A stretch of 64,000 nt of DNA from Acidilobaceae archaeon (GTDB lineage Archaea; Thermoproteota; Thermoprotei_A; Sulfolobales; Acidilobaceae), in NCBI GenBank assembly GCA_027014125.1, contig JALWEI010000035.1, forward strand, positions 21,160 to 85,159, read 5' to 3'. Every line of letters starts with the position of its first letter. Position 1 is the first letter of the stretch. The notes under the pieces are model-generated. The model was not told where the DNA came from and ran no database searches. It saw nothing but the letters and a program-made list of their open reading frames with translations. Position numbers and translations under genes: made by a program. Shown here piece by piece: positions 53,903-61,882 of this stretch.

Positions 53903-53919
53903 CGGAGGTGGCAACAGGG

Positions 53920-54084
53920 ATGGGGAAGTTCAGGCCCATAAAGCCCAAGAGGATGGGAAGGGGAGCCCAGCGCTGCATGAGGTGCGGCACAAGGGACGCG
54001 GTCATACAGAAGTACGGCATATACCTATGCCGGCAGTGCTTCAGGGAGGTAGCACCACTACTAGGATTCAGGAAGTATAGGTGA
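53920..54084 (+). CDS. rpsN: 30S ribosomal protein uS14 (zinc type)
   Basis: 54 residues. Starts [17 protein letters not shown] and contains the zinc ligands CMRC (19-22) and CRQC (37-40), followed by [14 protein letters not shown]. Short zinc-binding form, as in all archaea. ATG 53920 has GGAGGTG 9 nt upstream; GTG 53908 is in frame but less likely. Gap of 17 nt from uL5 and 6 nt to uS8. Confidence 0.94.
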   Translation: MGKFRPIKPKRMGRGAQRCMRCGTRDAVIQKYGIYLCRQCFREVAPLLGFRKYR

Positions 54085-54090
54085 GGAGCC

Positions 54091-54492
54091 ATGACCATGC
54101 AGGACACCCTAGCAAACGCCCTCGCGACACTCCAGAACGCCGAGATGAGGGGCAGGACCGAGACGGTGATAATGCCAGCATCAAAGCTAATAGCAGCGGT
54201 ACTCAGAGTCCTCCAGAGGGAAGGCTACATAGGTGAGTTCGAATACATAGACGACGGCAGGTGGGGCAAGTTCAGGGTACAACTCCTAGGCAGGATAAAC
54301 AAGGTCGGGGTAGTAAAGCCCAGGGTATCAGTAAGCTACAGAGAGCTCACCAGGCTACCCGAGTCCCTCAAGAAGTACCTGGCAAGCAGGGACATAGGAG
54401 TCCTCATAATATCAACAAGCCAGGGAGTGATGACCCACAGAGAGGCGATGGAGAAGAGGATAGGAGGAGTAGTCATAGCATACGTCTACTAG
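54091..54492 (+). CDS. rpsH: 30S ribosomal protein uS8
   Basis: 133 residues. N-terminal [19 protein letters not shown], internal [22 protein letters not shown] and C-terminal [24 protein letters not shown] match archaeal uS8, which binds the central domain of 16S rRNA. ATG 54091 or 54097 can serve as start. Last gene of the block: uL6 and the rest of the spc operon do not follow; the next gene is convergent and overlaps by 4 nt. Confidence 0.96.
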   Translation: MTMQDTLANALATLQNAEMRGRTETVIMPASKLIAAVLRVLQREGYIGEFEYIDDGRWGKFRVQLLGRINKVGVVKPRVSVSYRELTRLPESLKKYLASRDIGVLIISTSQGVMTHREAMEKRIGGVVIAYVY

Positions 54493-55322
54493 ACCACCTC
54501 CATCCTAACCCCAGGCAGGAGACCCCTCTCACGGGCCATCCTATACAACACCCTATGAGCCTCCACCCCATCCTCGCCCATGTCAATAGTCCTATCATTA
54601 ACATACATAGTAATGAACCTCTCCAGCAACCCCCGATCCTTAACCCTAGAATACCGGGAGGCGAACGAGACAGCCTCCGCCTTATGCTCATACGCATACC
54701 GTATACTCTCAACCAGCGCCCCCCGGAAAGCCTCAGCCACCCCCCTGCCATGGGACATACTGAACAAGTCAACACCCAGCGGCATAGGCAGCCCTCCAGT
54801 CTCCCCACTCCACCACTCCCACAGATCCACCACCAAGTCCAGCCCCCTACTCGAGTAGGTTATCTGCTCCTCATGGATCAAGAGGCCAGCATTAACCTCA
54901 CCCCTCTCAACCATGCCCGGGATAAGGTCGAACCTAGCAAACACGGGCTCGAAGACGTCCCCCACGGCGAGGCGGAGGAGGAGGTAAGCGGTGGTATACC
55001 TACCCGGCACCGCCACCCTAGCCCCCTTCAACCCGTTTAAACCAGGCTTAGCAACAACAACAGGCCCGTAACCCTCACCCATGCTGGCACCAGTCCTGAG
55101 CAGATAGTACCTATCACTAACATAGGCATACGCATGCGCGCTAGCAGCAGTGGCGTCGATAACCCTGCCATCCTCTATAATCCACCTGTTCAGGGTCTCA
55201 ATATCCTCTATAATATGATCAACGCCATCGAAGCCAGGAACCCTAACAGCCCCACTAACTATACCGTAGAACATGAAGGCATCATCAGGATCCGGAGTAT
55301 GAGCCACACTCAGCCTAGCCAA
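54489..55322 (-). CDS. MqnD/MqnA-family protein (menaquinone-pathway-like, periplasmic-binding fold)
   Basis: 277 residues. N-terminal [19 protein letters not shown] (4-22) is the family signature, followed by [25 protein letters not shown] and [31 protein letters not shown]. Bacterial MqnD makes 1,4-dihydroxy-6-naphthoate from cyclic de-hypoxanthine futalosine. No other futalosine-pathway gene is in the window; archaeal homologs may have another role. TTG start with GGTGGAG 5 nt upstream. Convergent with uS8. Confidence 0.85.
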   Translation of the reverse strand: MARLSVAHTPDPDDAFMFYGIVSGAVRVPGFDGVDHIIEDIETLNRWIIEDGRVIDATAASAHAYAYVSDRYYLLRTGASMGEGYGPVVVAKPGLNGLKGARVAVPGRYTTAYLLLRLAVGDVFEPVFARFDLIPGMVERGEVNAGLLIHEEQITYSSRGLDLVVDLWEWWSGETGGLPMPLGVDLFSMSHGRGVAEAFRGALVESIRYAYEHKAEAVSFASRYSRVKDRGLLERFITMYVNDRTIDMGEDGVEAHRVLYRMARERGLLPGVRMEVV

Positions 55323-55373
55323 CCCGGCTCCACCAGGTAGCCGGGGGCGGTGCGAAGGGGTATATGTATAGGG

Positions 55374-55901
55374 TTACCCGTGCCATCTAGGAGCGAGCAT
55401 GAGCATCCTCAACTGGGCCTCCCTAGCCCTGGCCAAGTCCACCCTGACAACCACCGCCCCAACCCCCGGGGCTCCATAGACTACGATGCCCCCCTCAGGG
55501 GTGCACGCAATCGCCGGGAGAGCAAGAAGATCCTCCTCACCATCCACAAGCAGGAGGGTAGGCTCCCGGGAGCCAAGAGCCCCACACACAGCCTCCACAG
55601 CATCGACCGACAAGGCCCCCCGGGGATTCACCACCCTGTAAACCCTCATCCCAAACCTAGAGGCGCTACCAACCAGATCGTCAATGCCAGCCTCAACACC
55701 CCTCCTAGTGAACCCGTCTATGGCAGCCAGCGTGGGCCTCAGGCCGGAGCCCAGGCAGGTCCTAGTAACAACATCGCCTATACATGATAGCGTAGTGGGG
55801 TTGAGCCGGGCCAGGAGGCCGCCTACCCTGCCCCTGTATATGGGGCCTCGGGGCCACTTGAAGTCCGGCCTAGCCCGGGCTGGCAGGCTTAGGGCGATCA
55901 T
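55374..55901 (-). CDS. GTP-dependent dephospho-CoA kinase (DUF359)
   Basis: 175 residues. Last CoA biosynthesis step in archaea, using GTP. Landmarks: SCIGDVVTRTCLG (39-51), AAIDGFTRRG, VVNPRGALSVDAVEAV and DGEEDLLALPAIACTPEGGIVVYGAP (about 119-144), where the DGEEDLL acidic cluster is catalytic. ATG overlaps the Spt4 stop (ATGA), showing an rpo7-spt4-DPCK transcription unit. Confidence 0.9.
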   Translation of the reverse strand: MIALSLPARARPDFKWPRGPIYRGRVGGLLARLNPTTLSCIGDVVTRTCLGSGLRPTLAAIDGFTRRGVEAGIDDLVGSASRFGMRVYRVVNPRGALSVDAVEAVCGALGSREPTLLLVDGEEDLLALPAIACTPEGGIVVYGAPGVGAVVVRVDLARAREAQLRMLMLAPRWHG

Positions 55902-56119
55902 TTCCTCTTCACTATCCTGCCTGATACCTTGATCGCGTACATGCCCGGCTTCTCTATCTCGAGCTCGCTAGCAAGGACAGAGTCTGTGCTTATGATGATC
56001 ACCATCCCCTCCCAGTCCTCAGTGAAGCTTGTCGACTTGCAAACGGGGCACACGCTGGCATCCCTAGGAACCAGGGCACCGCAGTTCCTGCACGCCTTCA
56101 ACCTAGGCTTCCCAGCCAT
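55898..56119 (-). CDS. spt4: Transcription elongation factor Spt4
   Basis: 73 residues. Zinc ribbon: CRNCG (about 10) and CPVC (about 24), followed by STSFTEDWEGMVIIISTDSVLASEL and GMYAIKVSGR, the beta-strand surface that binds Spt5. ATG 56119 has GAGGTGG 5 nt upstream and is favoured over GTG 56128. Located directly after rpo7, as is usual in archaea. It dimerises with Spt5 to promote processive RNA polymerase. Confidence 0.94.
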   Translation of the reverse strand: MAGKPRLKACRNCGALVPRDASVCPVCKSTSFTEDWEGMVIIISTDSVLASELEIEKPGMYAIKVSGRIVKRK

Positions 56120-56129
56120 CCCGGCCACC

Positions 56130-56687
56130 TCACTGCGTCGCCTCGGCCTCCAACCACTCCTCCTTCCCCAGGTATGGCTGGCGCATAGTCATGCCTATCC
56201 TCAGCATCCTGCCCCGCCTAGCGGCCCTGCTTATCTGGGTAATCCTCGCCCTGACTATATCGCCCACCTCAACTATCCTACCAGTCTCCTCGCCCCTGAA
56301 GCCCCTACGGTCTGGCAGGTACTCTACAGGCTCATCCATGATCTGGTTCCTGAACACGAACCCGTCCAGGGGGCCTAGGCCCACGAATATGCCCTGCTCC
56401 CTGGCCTCCCTTACAACCCCCCTGACAACCTCTAGGAGCACCGGCTCGAAGCTGAGGACCTTGTACTTGACCGGGAAGTATATGTTGGGGTCCCCGGGTA
56501 GGGGCACGATCACCCCGTCACCAGTAATCTGGACCTCTATCACAGATACTATAACGCCGAGGTCCGGGTCGACCTGTCCCTCGAGGTTCTCCCTCAGTAT
56601 CTTCAATATCTCAGCCTCCAGCGACTCCTTGCTGATGCTGGATGGCGGCACGCCGACCCACTCCTCTACCTCGTAGACCACGTACAA
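56130..56687 (-). CDS. rpo7: RNA polymerase subunit Rpo7 (RpoE')
   Basis: 185 residues from TTG 56687. N-terminal RNP-like domain (YVVYEVEEWVGVPPS; DLGVIVSVIEV) and C-terminal S1/OB domain (FVGLGPLDGFVFRNQIMDEPVEYL; VGDIVRARITQISRA). Forms the RNAP stalk with Rpo4. A minus-strand TATA (TATTTAAA, 56739-56746) predicts transcription start near 56717, so the open frame beyond that is not translated; TTG 56696 is also possible. Heads the rpo7-spt4-DPCK operon. Confidence 0.94.
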   Translation of the reverse strand: MYVVYEVEEWVGVPPSSISKESLEAEILKILRENLEGQVDPDLGVIVSVIEVQITGDGVIVPLPGDPNIYFPVKYKVLSFEPVLLEVVRGVVREAREQGIFVGLGPLDGFVFRNQIMDEPVEYLPDRRGFRGEETGRIVEVGDIVRARITQISRAARRGRMLRIGMTMRQPYLGKEEWLEAEATQ

Positions 56688-56738
56688 TACCAGCAACCCC
56701 CAGGGCAGGCTAGGTAGGTGGTGTGGGGAATAAATCCC

Positions 56739-56746
56739 TTTAAATA
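56739..56746 (-). promoter_or_regulatory. TATA box for rpo7 operon
   Basis: TATTTAAA on the minus strand, with transcription start expected about 25 nt downstream, near 56717. It overlaps nothing coding if rpo7 begins at 56687 or 56696, and lies just before the end of the aminopeptidase gene, which runs the same way. Confidence 0.6.
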
Positions 56747-56760
56747 CCGGGGCTACCAGG

Positions 56761-58263
56761 CTACCCATACTTCCTCCTAACGTACTCGTATACTAGGCGA
56801 GCCCCGTAGCCCGGCGCGAGCCCATCGGGCCAGTACTCGGGCGCAGTCGGCCCTGCATCGGTGCCTATCCCAGGCCCGGCTATGTCGAGGTGTATCCAGG
56901 GCTTTCCATGGGTGAACCTCTCTAGGAACAGCGCCGCGGTTATAGCGCCGCCGTAGCGGATAGTGGACACGTTCCCCACGTCACCCAGCGGGCTGGACTT
57001 GCTGAGGAGCTTCTTATACTCGTCGACTAGGGGCATCCTCCATACCCGGTCACCCGTAGCCCTGGCAGCCTCCTCCAGCTTGGCGGCGTCTTCATCGTTA
57101 CGGGTGAAGTAGCCAGCGATTAGGGGGCCTAGCGCCACCACCATGGCGCCCGTCAGGGTCGCCAGGTCGACGATCTCCCTGGCGCCAATCTCCTTGGCGG
57201 CGTATGCTATGGCATCGGCTATAATCAGCCTCCCCTCGGCGTCGGTGTTACCAACCTCCACCATTGTGCCGTCCCACATCCTAATAACGTCGCTAGGCAG
57301 GTAGGACTCGCCGCTGGGAGCATTGATCACCGCGGGGAGCAGCGCTACGAAGTTGGTCTTGGACCTTGTCTTGGCTAGTATCCATGAGGCTCCCAGGACC
57401 GCGGCCCCGCCAGCCTTGTCGCTCCTCATCGAGGTTATCCAGGGGCTGGTCTTCAGGTTTATCCCGCCAGTGTCAAAGACGACGGTCTTGCCCACTAGGG
57501 CTATCGGGTCGCCCTCGCCGCCGGTGTAGCGTATAACGATGAGCCTAGGCTTGCTACTACTACCCTTACCCACGTTCACTATGCCGCCGAAGCCCTCCCT
57601 GACGAGCCTATCATAGCTGAACACCTCAACGTCGACATTGGGAAGCCTAGAGAATAGGTCTCTAACAGCCTCAGCCAGCCTGGAGGGGGTTAGGTGGTTG
57701 GGTGGAGCATTAGCCACATCCCGTGCAAGGTAGACTCCCTCAACTATAGCCCCAGCCAGCTCAATATCGCCCTGGAAGCCGTGGACGCCGATCCTCCTAA
57801 TCCTCATCCGGGGCTTACTCCTAAACGCATCAAGCCTATAAGAGCCCAGAGCAGCGGCTATAACAGCCTCCAGCGCCTCCTCCCCGCCCAAGTTCCCAGT
57901 GCAGAGGAGGACCTCCTCCCGGGACTCCGCCAGCTCCTTGAAGGCCTTCCCTACGGCCCTCCTAACATTCTCCAGCCTTTCCCCATTCCCGGCACCAGAG
58001 CTTCCAAGGCCCACGAACACTATCTCAGACCCGCCATGGTAGGCCTTGAAAACCTCGCCTACACCAGCCTTGAAGCCGCCTGCCTCGACAGCATTCCTCA
58101 GGGGGCCTCCTATACTCTCATCAACCTGCCCAGCCAAGTCCTCGAGGACAGGCTGCCCCTCGGGGCCCTGCCAGACGGGTACAACTATCGACTTGAAGCC
58201 GAGGGAGAGTATATCGCCCTCAACACGCTCCAGGGTTGGAGGCCTAGTATACAACACCACTCC
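56761..58263 (-). CDS. pepA: Leucyl aminopeptidase, M17 family
   Basis: 500 residues from GTG 58263. Cytosolic two-metal aminopeptidase. C-terminal catalytic domain: LVGKTVVFDTGGINLKTS (metal Lys and Asp, about 255-272), SDKAGGAAVLG and NTDAEGRLIIADAI (about 336-349). N-terminal domain about 1-160. The longer open frame to 58497 is divergent-gene antisense; a minus-strand TATA candidate at 58308-58316 predicts a transcription start near 58287, and GGGGTG lies 6 nt before 58263. ATG 58305 would precede transcription start. Confidence 0.94.
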   Translation of the reverse strand, partial: GVVLYTRPPTLERVEGDILSLGFKSIVVPVWQGPEGQPVLEDLAGQVDESIGGPLRNAVEAGGFKAGVGEVFKAYHGGSEIVFVGLGSSGAGNGERLENVRRAVGKAFKELAESREEVLLCTGNLGGEEALEAVIAAALGSYRLDAFRSKPRMRIRRIGVHGFQGDIELAGAIVEGVYLARDVANAPPNHLTPSRLAEAVRDLFSRLPNVDVEVFSYDRLVREGFGGIVNVGKGSSSKPRLIVIRYTGGEGDPIALVGKTVVFDTGGINLKTSPWITSMRSDKAGGAAVLGASWILAKTRSKTNFVALLPAVINAPSGESYLPSDVIRMWDGTMVEVGNTDAEGRLIIADAIAYAAKEIGAREIVDLATLTGAMVVALGPLIAGYFTRNDEDAAKLEEAARATGDRVWRMPLVDEYKKLLSKSSPLGDVGNVSTIRYGGAITAALFLERFTHGKPWIHLDIAGPGIGTDAGPTAPEYWPDGLAPGYGARLVYEYVRRKYG

Positions 58264-58302
58264 AAACACCCCCAGGGTAGGATTGTGGGGGCGGATAGCC
58301 AT

Positions 58303-58316
58303 TATTAATACCAGCC
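58303..58316. promoter_or_regulatory. Shared divergent promoter element, pepA and trkA
   Basis: ATTATTAATACC region serves as TATA candidate in both directions: start near 58287 on the minus strand (pepA) and near 58334 on the plus strand (trkA, ATG 58349). The divergent gap is only 85 bp. Confidence 0.5.
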
Positions 58317-58348
58317 CGGCCGGACTGGTATAACCGAGGTCCGGCGGC

Positions 58349-59011
58349 ATGAGGATACTAATCATAGGGGCAGGCATTGTGGGTAGCACGCTGGCAGAGA
58401 GGCTGAGCAACGCTGGCCACTCGGTCACGATAATAGACAAGGATGAGGACAAGATAACGAAGGTAGGCTCCATGGTAGACGCGGAGGCGCTAGTCAAGGA
58501 TGCAACCAGCCCCGAGGTCTATGAGGAGCTCGACATAGAGAGCTACGACGTTATAGTGGCTGTGACCGACAGGGACGAGGTCAACCTCTTCACAGCCGCC
58601 ATAGCTAGGCTCTACAATGTCGAGAACATATACGTAAGGATCAGGAACCCGCAGACATCGAGGATACTCGACATACTAGGGGTCAAGGGAGTGGTCCCGG
58701 AGCCCCAACTCGTGGCCAACGTGTTCTACTCGATGATAGAGGGGATGCACACGGTGGTCAACCTAATACCCACACTAACCGGCGACTTCCACCTAGTCTC
58801 GGTGGCAGTCAGACCCACAAGCATAGCCAGGGGCAAGATGATCAGAGACCTAGTCAGGGATGAAAGGTTCCCGAGGGGCGTGAAGATACTAGCAGTCTAC
58901 GACGGGGAAAACCTGATAGACCCCGAGTCGGCCCCAGTCCTAGACGTGGGGCACACGGTGATCGCCCTAGTACACAGGGACTCGCTCAGGGAGTTCAGCA
59001 ACCTGTTCTAG
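58349..59011 (+). CDS. trkA: TrkA-type potassium channel/transport regulatory protein (RCK domain)
   Basis: 220 residues. N-terminal Rossmann (RCK-N) with GAGIVGSTLAERLSNAGH (7-24) and acidic IIDKDEDK for NAD binding, DATSPEVYEELDI, then TrkA-C (about 140-220) with VSVAVRPTSIARGKMIRDL. Gates a K+ transporter by nucleotide binding; no TrkH membrane subunit lies adjacent in the window. MscS-like gene follows at 59028, suggesting an ion-homeostasis unit. Confidence 0.93.
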   Translation: MRILIIGAGIVGSTLAERLSNAGHSVTIIDKDEDKITKVGSMVDAEALVKDATSPEVYEELDIESYDVIVAVTDRDEVNLFTAAIARLYNVENIYVRIRNPQTSRILDILGVKGVVPEPQLVANVFYSMIEGMHTVVNLIPTLTGDFHLVSVAVRPTSIARGKMIRDLVRDERFPRGVKILAVYDGENLIDPESAPVLDVGHTVIALVHRDSLREFSNLF

Positions 59012-59027
59012 CGGAAGGGTGGAGGGC

Positions 59028-59873
59028 ATGGTGGAGGCCATCAAGCTAGCGGAGGGGAGCCTAGAGGTACTCGGCATAAAGATCCCAATAGCGGTGATAA
59101 ACTCAATACTAACCCTAGTAATAATAATACTCTTCCTAATGATATACAAGAGGATACTACACAGGCTAGTCAACATAAGGGTACTGGACAGGATATACTA
59201 CGAGAAGCTCTATAGAGTCACCGAGCTGGCAGTCTTCATAGTAGCGATCCTAGCCATAACATACTACATCACCGGGGAACACGTACTCGTATACGTGATC
59301 GCCGGGATGGTACTCATAGTAGCTGCCTCCAGCTGGCAGATAATAGCCAGCTTAGTCAGCTTCTACATACTACTATTCTCGAGGATAGTAAACAGGGGAG
59401 ACTACATAATCCTACCCGGGGGCCCGCAGGGCAGGGTGAGGGACATAAACCTGCTATACACTGTACTCGAGACCCCCCACGGCGTCTACGCGGTACCAAA
59501 CCTCGAGATAGTCAGGCAGGGCAGGCTACTCCTCAGAGACGTCTCGCAGATGAGGATGGTGGTGAGGATATGGGGCTTCGAGGACCCCTCGATAGTCGGG
59601 GACCTAAGGCTCAAGATAGCGGAGGTGCTAGAGGAGAGGCTCTCAGAGGTAGCAATACATGGCGCCATACCAAGGATCTACGTGGACGAGGTGTCAATGG
59701 ACAGCGTCACATTCAAGGCAGTGATCCCCGTCTCAGGGCCGAGACCAAACCTCTCGAGGGTATCAGACATACTCGTAGTCATGGCTAACTCCTTAAAAGA
59801 GCTAGGATACTCATACACAATAACCCTGGAGCACACAGAGGGCTACGAGCAGAGGTGGAGGACGGTTGCCTAG
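59028..59873 (+). CDS. MscS-family mechanosensitive channel
   Basis: 281 residues. Transmembrane helices at about 18-40 (IPIAVINSILTLVIIILFLMI), 65-82 (LAVFIVAILAITYYI) and 92-120, the last being the pore-lining TM3-like IVAASSWQIIASLVSFYILLF, then the beta domain with GDYIILPGG, GRVRDINLLYTVLETPHG and YAVPNLEI. Releases solutes on osmotic shock. ATG 59028 after GGGTGG; GTG 59019 possible. Follows trkA by 16 nt. The last 8 nt overlap the zinc-ribbon gene. Confidence 0.92.
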   Translation: MVEAIKLAEGSLEVLGIKIPIAVINSILTLVIIILFLMIYKRILHRLVNIRVLDRIYYEKLYRVTELAVFIVAILAITYYITGEHVLVYVIAGMVLIVAASSWQIIASLVSFYILLFSRIVNRGDYIILPGGPQGRVRDINLLYTVLETPHGVYAVPNLEIVRQGRLLLRDVSQMRMVVRIWGFEDPSIVGDLRLKIAEVLEERLSEVAIHGAIPRIYVDEVSMDSVTFKAVIPVSGPRPNLSRVSDILVVMANSLKELGYSYTITLEHTEGYEQRWRTVA

Positions 59874-60141
59874 GAGGAAGGACCCCTTCGTATGCCCCCG
59901 CTGCGGGGCCAGGGCGCAGGAGCCTAACAAGACCTGGACGCTAGTCTCGCCCATGCCAGACAAGTACGGCAGGATAACAGTCACGGTAATGGGCAGCTTC
60001 ACCTGCCCCAGCTGCGGCTACTCCTGGAGGGCGGTTGTACAGAAGATCAAGACGGGTGGAGGCGAGGCAGAGGAGGAGAGGCCAAGAGAGCCGGGCATGG
60101 TAATAGAGATAGACCTGAATGACCTAGACGATATAGAGTAG
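59866..60141 (+). CDS. Zinc-ribbon protein, Elf1/TFIIS-like
   Basis: 91 residues. Basic N terminus MPRRKDP, then CPRCG (10-14) and CPSCG (about 47-51) forming a zinc ribbon with PMPDKYGRITVTVMGSFT strand between them; the C-terminal 35 residues are acidic. Resembles archaeal Elf1-type transcription elongation proteins (COG4888). GTG/TTG start inside the MscS end. Role in transcription inferred only from similarity. Confidence 0.75.
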   Translation: MPRRKDPFVCPRCGARAQEPNKTWTLVSPMPDKYGRITVTVMGSFTCPSCGYSWRAVVQKIKTGGGEAEEERPREPGMVIEIDLNDLDDIE

Positions 60142-60146
60142 GGCGG

Positions 60147-61676
60147 CTACTCCCACTCTATCGTAGCCGGCGGCTTACTCGTTATATCATACACGACCCT
60201 GGTAACCTCTGGTATCTCCCCAGTTATCCTGGATGCAATCCTCTCCAGGACCACCCACGGCAGCCTAGAAGCCCTGGCAGTCATCGCATCAACACTCTCG
60301 ACAACCCTAACCGCAACCACGTACCCATAGACCCTCCTATCCCCCTTAACCCCAGTCGCCCTAGACGATGTCAGCACCGCGAAGTACTGCCAGAGGCCAC
60401 GGTGCAGCCCCGCACCCTCGATCTCCTCCCTGACAATCCTGTCAGCGGCCCTGGCTATCCTAACCTTGTCCCTGGTAACCTCGCCCTCAACCCTAACAGC
60501 CAGCCCAGGGCCTGGTATGGGCTTCTTCTCCACTAGCTCACTGGATAGGCCCAGCATTTTCCCGATCCTCCTCACCTCATCCTTATAGAACCACCTCAAG
60601 GGCTCAACCAATGTGAGGCCAAGCCTCTCGGGGAGGCCGCCCACGTTATGATGCGTCTTTATGGTATCAGCTCCAGGCCTAGCGCCGGACTCTATCACAT
60701 CCGGGTAAATGGTGCCCTGGACGAGGAACTGGGCCCCCAGCCTCTCGGCTTCCTCCCTAAGCACCTCGCCATAAACCCTGCCGATGACCCTCCTCTTCTC
60801 CTCCGGGTCAACAACACCCCTGAGCTCGGAGAAGAAGCGGTCTGAGGCGTCAACTATGCGGGGCGGTATCCCGAGCCTGGATAGGGCCCTAGACACCCAC
60901 TCAACCTCCCCCTCAGGGTGAAGGCCGTGGTCTATGAAGACCGGGATGAGCCTATCGCCTAAAGCCCTCCTCGCCAGGAGGGCCGCGACGGTGGAGTCGA
61001 CACCCCCACTCACAGCCGCCACTGCTATCCCGCTACCTACAACCTCCCTGATATACTCGACTAGGCTGCCTACAAGGTCCTCAGGCCTCCAATCCCTGGG
61101 AACCCCAGCTATAGAGAGGAAGTTATCTAGGAGGAGCATGCCACCCCAGCTATGAGACACCTCAGGGTGCCACTGGACCCCATAAACCCTCCCCCTATAC
61201 TCGAACGCTGCTACAGGGCTACCCTCACTAGTGGCTAGAACCCTGGCCCCGGGCGGGGCCTCAAGCACAGCGTCATTATGGCTCATCCAAACCTCGACCT
61301 CGCGAGGGAACCCCCGGAGGAGGCCGCGGTCATCCAGCACCCTAACCCTGGTGGAGCCAAACTCCGGCCTAGGGCTAGGCCCAACCCTGCCCCCGAGGAC
61401 CTTGGCGAGCAGCTGGTGGCCGTAGCATATGCCCAGGACAGGCTTACCACTCTCCACGGCCTCCAGCGCTATAGAGTCGTGATCCGACTCCCACACCGAG
61501 GAGGGGCCCCCGCTCAGGATTATTGCATCCACACCGCCGAGAAGGCCGCGAGCCTCGGCGGGGCTAGCTATCTGGCTCCACCTCTCAGCCTCCCTAACCC
61601 TCCTTGCGATAAGATGCGCATACTGGCCCCCGAAGTCTATTATTAGGACCCTGCTACTGCCGCCGGGCCTGCCCAA
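60147..61676 (-). CDS. guaA: GMP synthase (glutamine-hydrolysing), fused GATase and synthetase
   Basis: 509 residues. N-terminal class I amidotransferase: GICYGHQL with nucleophile C84, and HPEVSHSWGG near 170; then ATP-pyrophosphatase PP-loop SGGVDSTVAAL (about 218), followed by the dimerisation C-terminal domain (IPGPGLAVRVEGEV). Converts XMP to GMP. In many archaea these are two genes; here they are one. TTG 61676 with GGGGG 6 nt upstream. Confidence 0.96.
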   Translation of the reverse strand: MGRPGGSSRVLIIDFGGQYAHLIARRVREAERWSQIASPAEARGLLGGVDAIILSGGPSSVWESDHDSIALEAVESGKPVLGICYGHQLLAKVLGGRVGPSPRPEFGSTRVRVLDDRGLLRGFPREVEVWMSHNDAVLEAPPGARVLATSEGSPVAAFEYRGRVYGVQWHPEVSHSWGGMLLLDNFLSIAGVPRDWRPEDLVGSLVEYIREVVGSGIAVAAVSGGVDSTVAALLARRALGDRLIPVFIDHGLHPEGEVEWVSRALSRLGIPPRIVDASDRFFSELRGVVDPEEKRRVIGRVYGEVLREEAERLGAQFLVQGTIYPDVIESGARPGADTIKTHHNVGGLPERLGLTLVEPLRWFYKDEVRRIGKMLGLSSELVEKKPIPGPGLAVRVEGEVTRDKVRIARAADRIVREEIEGAGLHRGLWQYFAVLTSSRATGVKGDRRVYGYVVAVRVVESVDAMTARASRLPWVVLERIASRITGEIPEVTRVVYDITSKPPATIEWE

Positions 61677-61882
61677 GCCTTACCCCCATGAGACCGGCCA
61701 GCGCCGGGGAGGCCCTAAAAGTATGGGCCAGCATATAAGGGGTTGATGAGAGAGGGGTGGAATCCGGCCGCAAGACACCTACCCTCATTGCCCCCGCGTG
61801 ACCCGCGGGCCTAAGGTAGGCACGGGCTACCTGGATCACATGGCCTTTAAGGGGTTATAAGCATGACACGCCCCAGACCCCC
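61677..61882. promoter_or_regulatory. Divergent intergenic region guaA/eno, with alternative hairpins
   Basis: Contains minus-strand TATA-like CCTTATATG at 61729-61737 for guaA and TTATAA at 61855-61860 for eno. Between them is a GC-rich hairpin (CCCGCG-TGACC-CGCGGG, 61793-61809) enclosed by CCTACC (61778-61783) pairing with GGTAGG (61815-61820). AGGTAG can instead pair with CTACCT (61827-61832). If transcribed in the eno direction this would be an alternative-structure leader; no known riboswitch was recognised. Confidence 0.4.

Noticed and set aside
54261..55040. 259-codon plus-strand frame across the S8/MqnD boundary
   Set aside because: Out-of-frame shadow over two real genes; His/Pro/Gln-rich composition typical of antisense.
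61742..61748. TTGATGA resembling a box C upstream of eno
   Set aside because: No D or D' box at the right distance, and no terminal stem, unlike the candidate at 36766.
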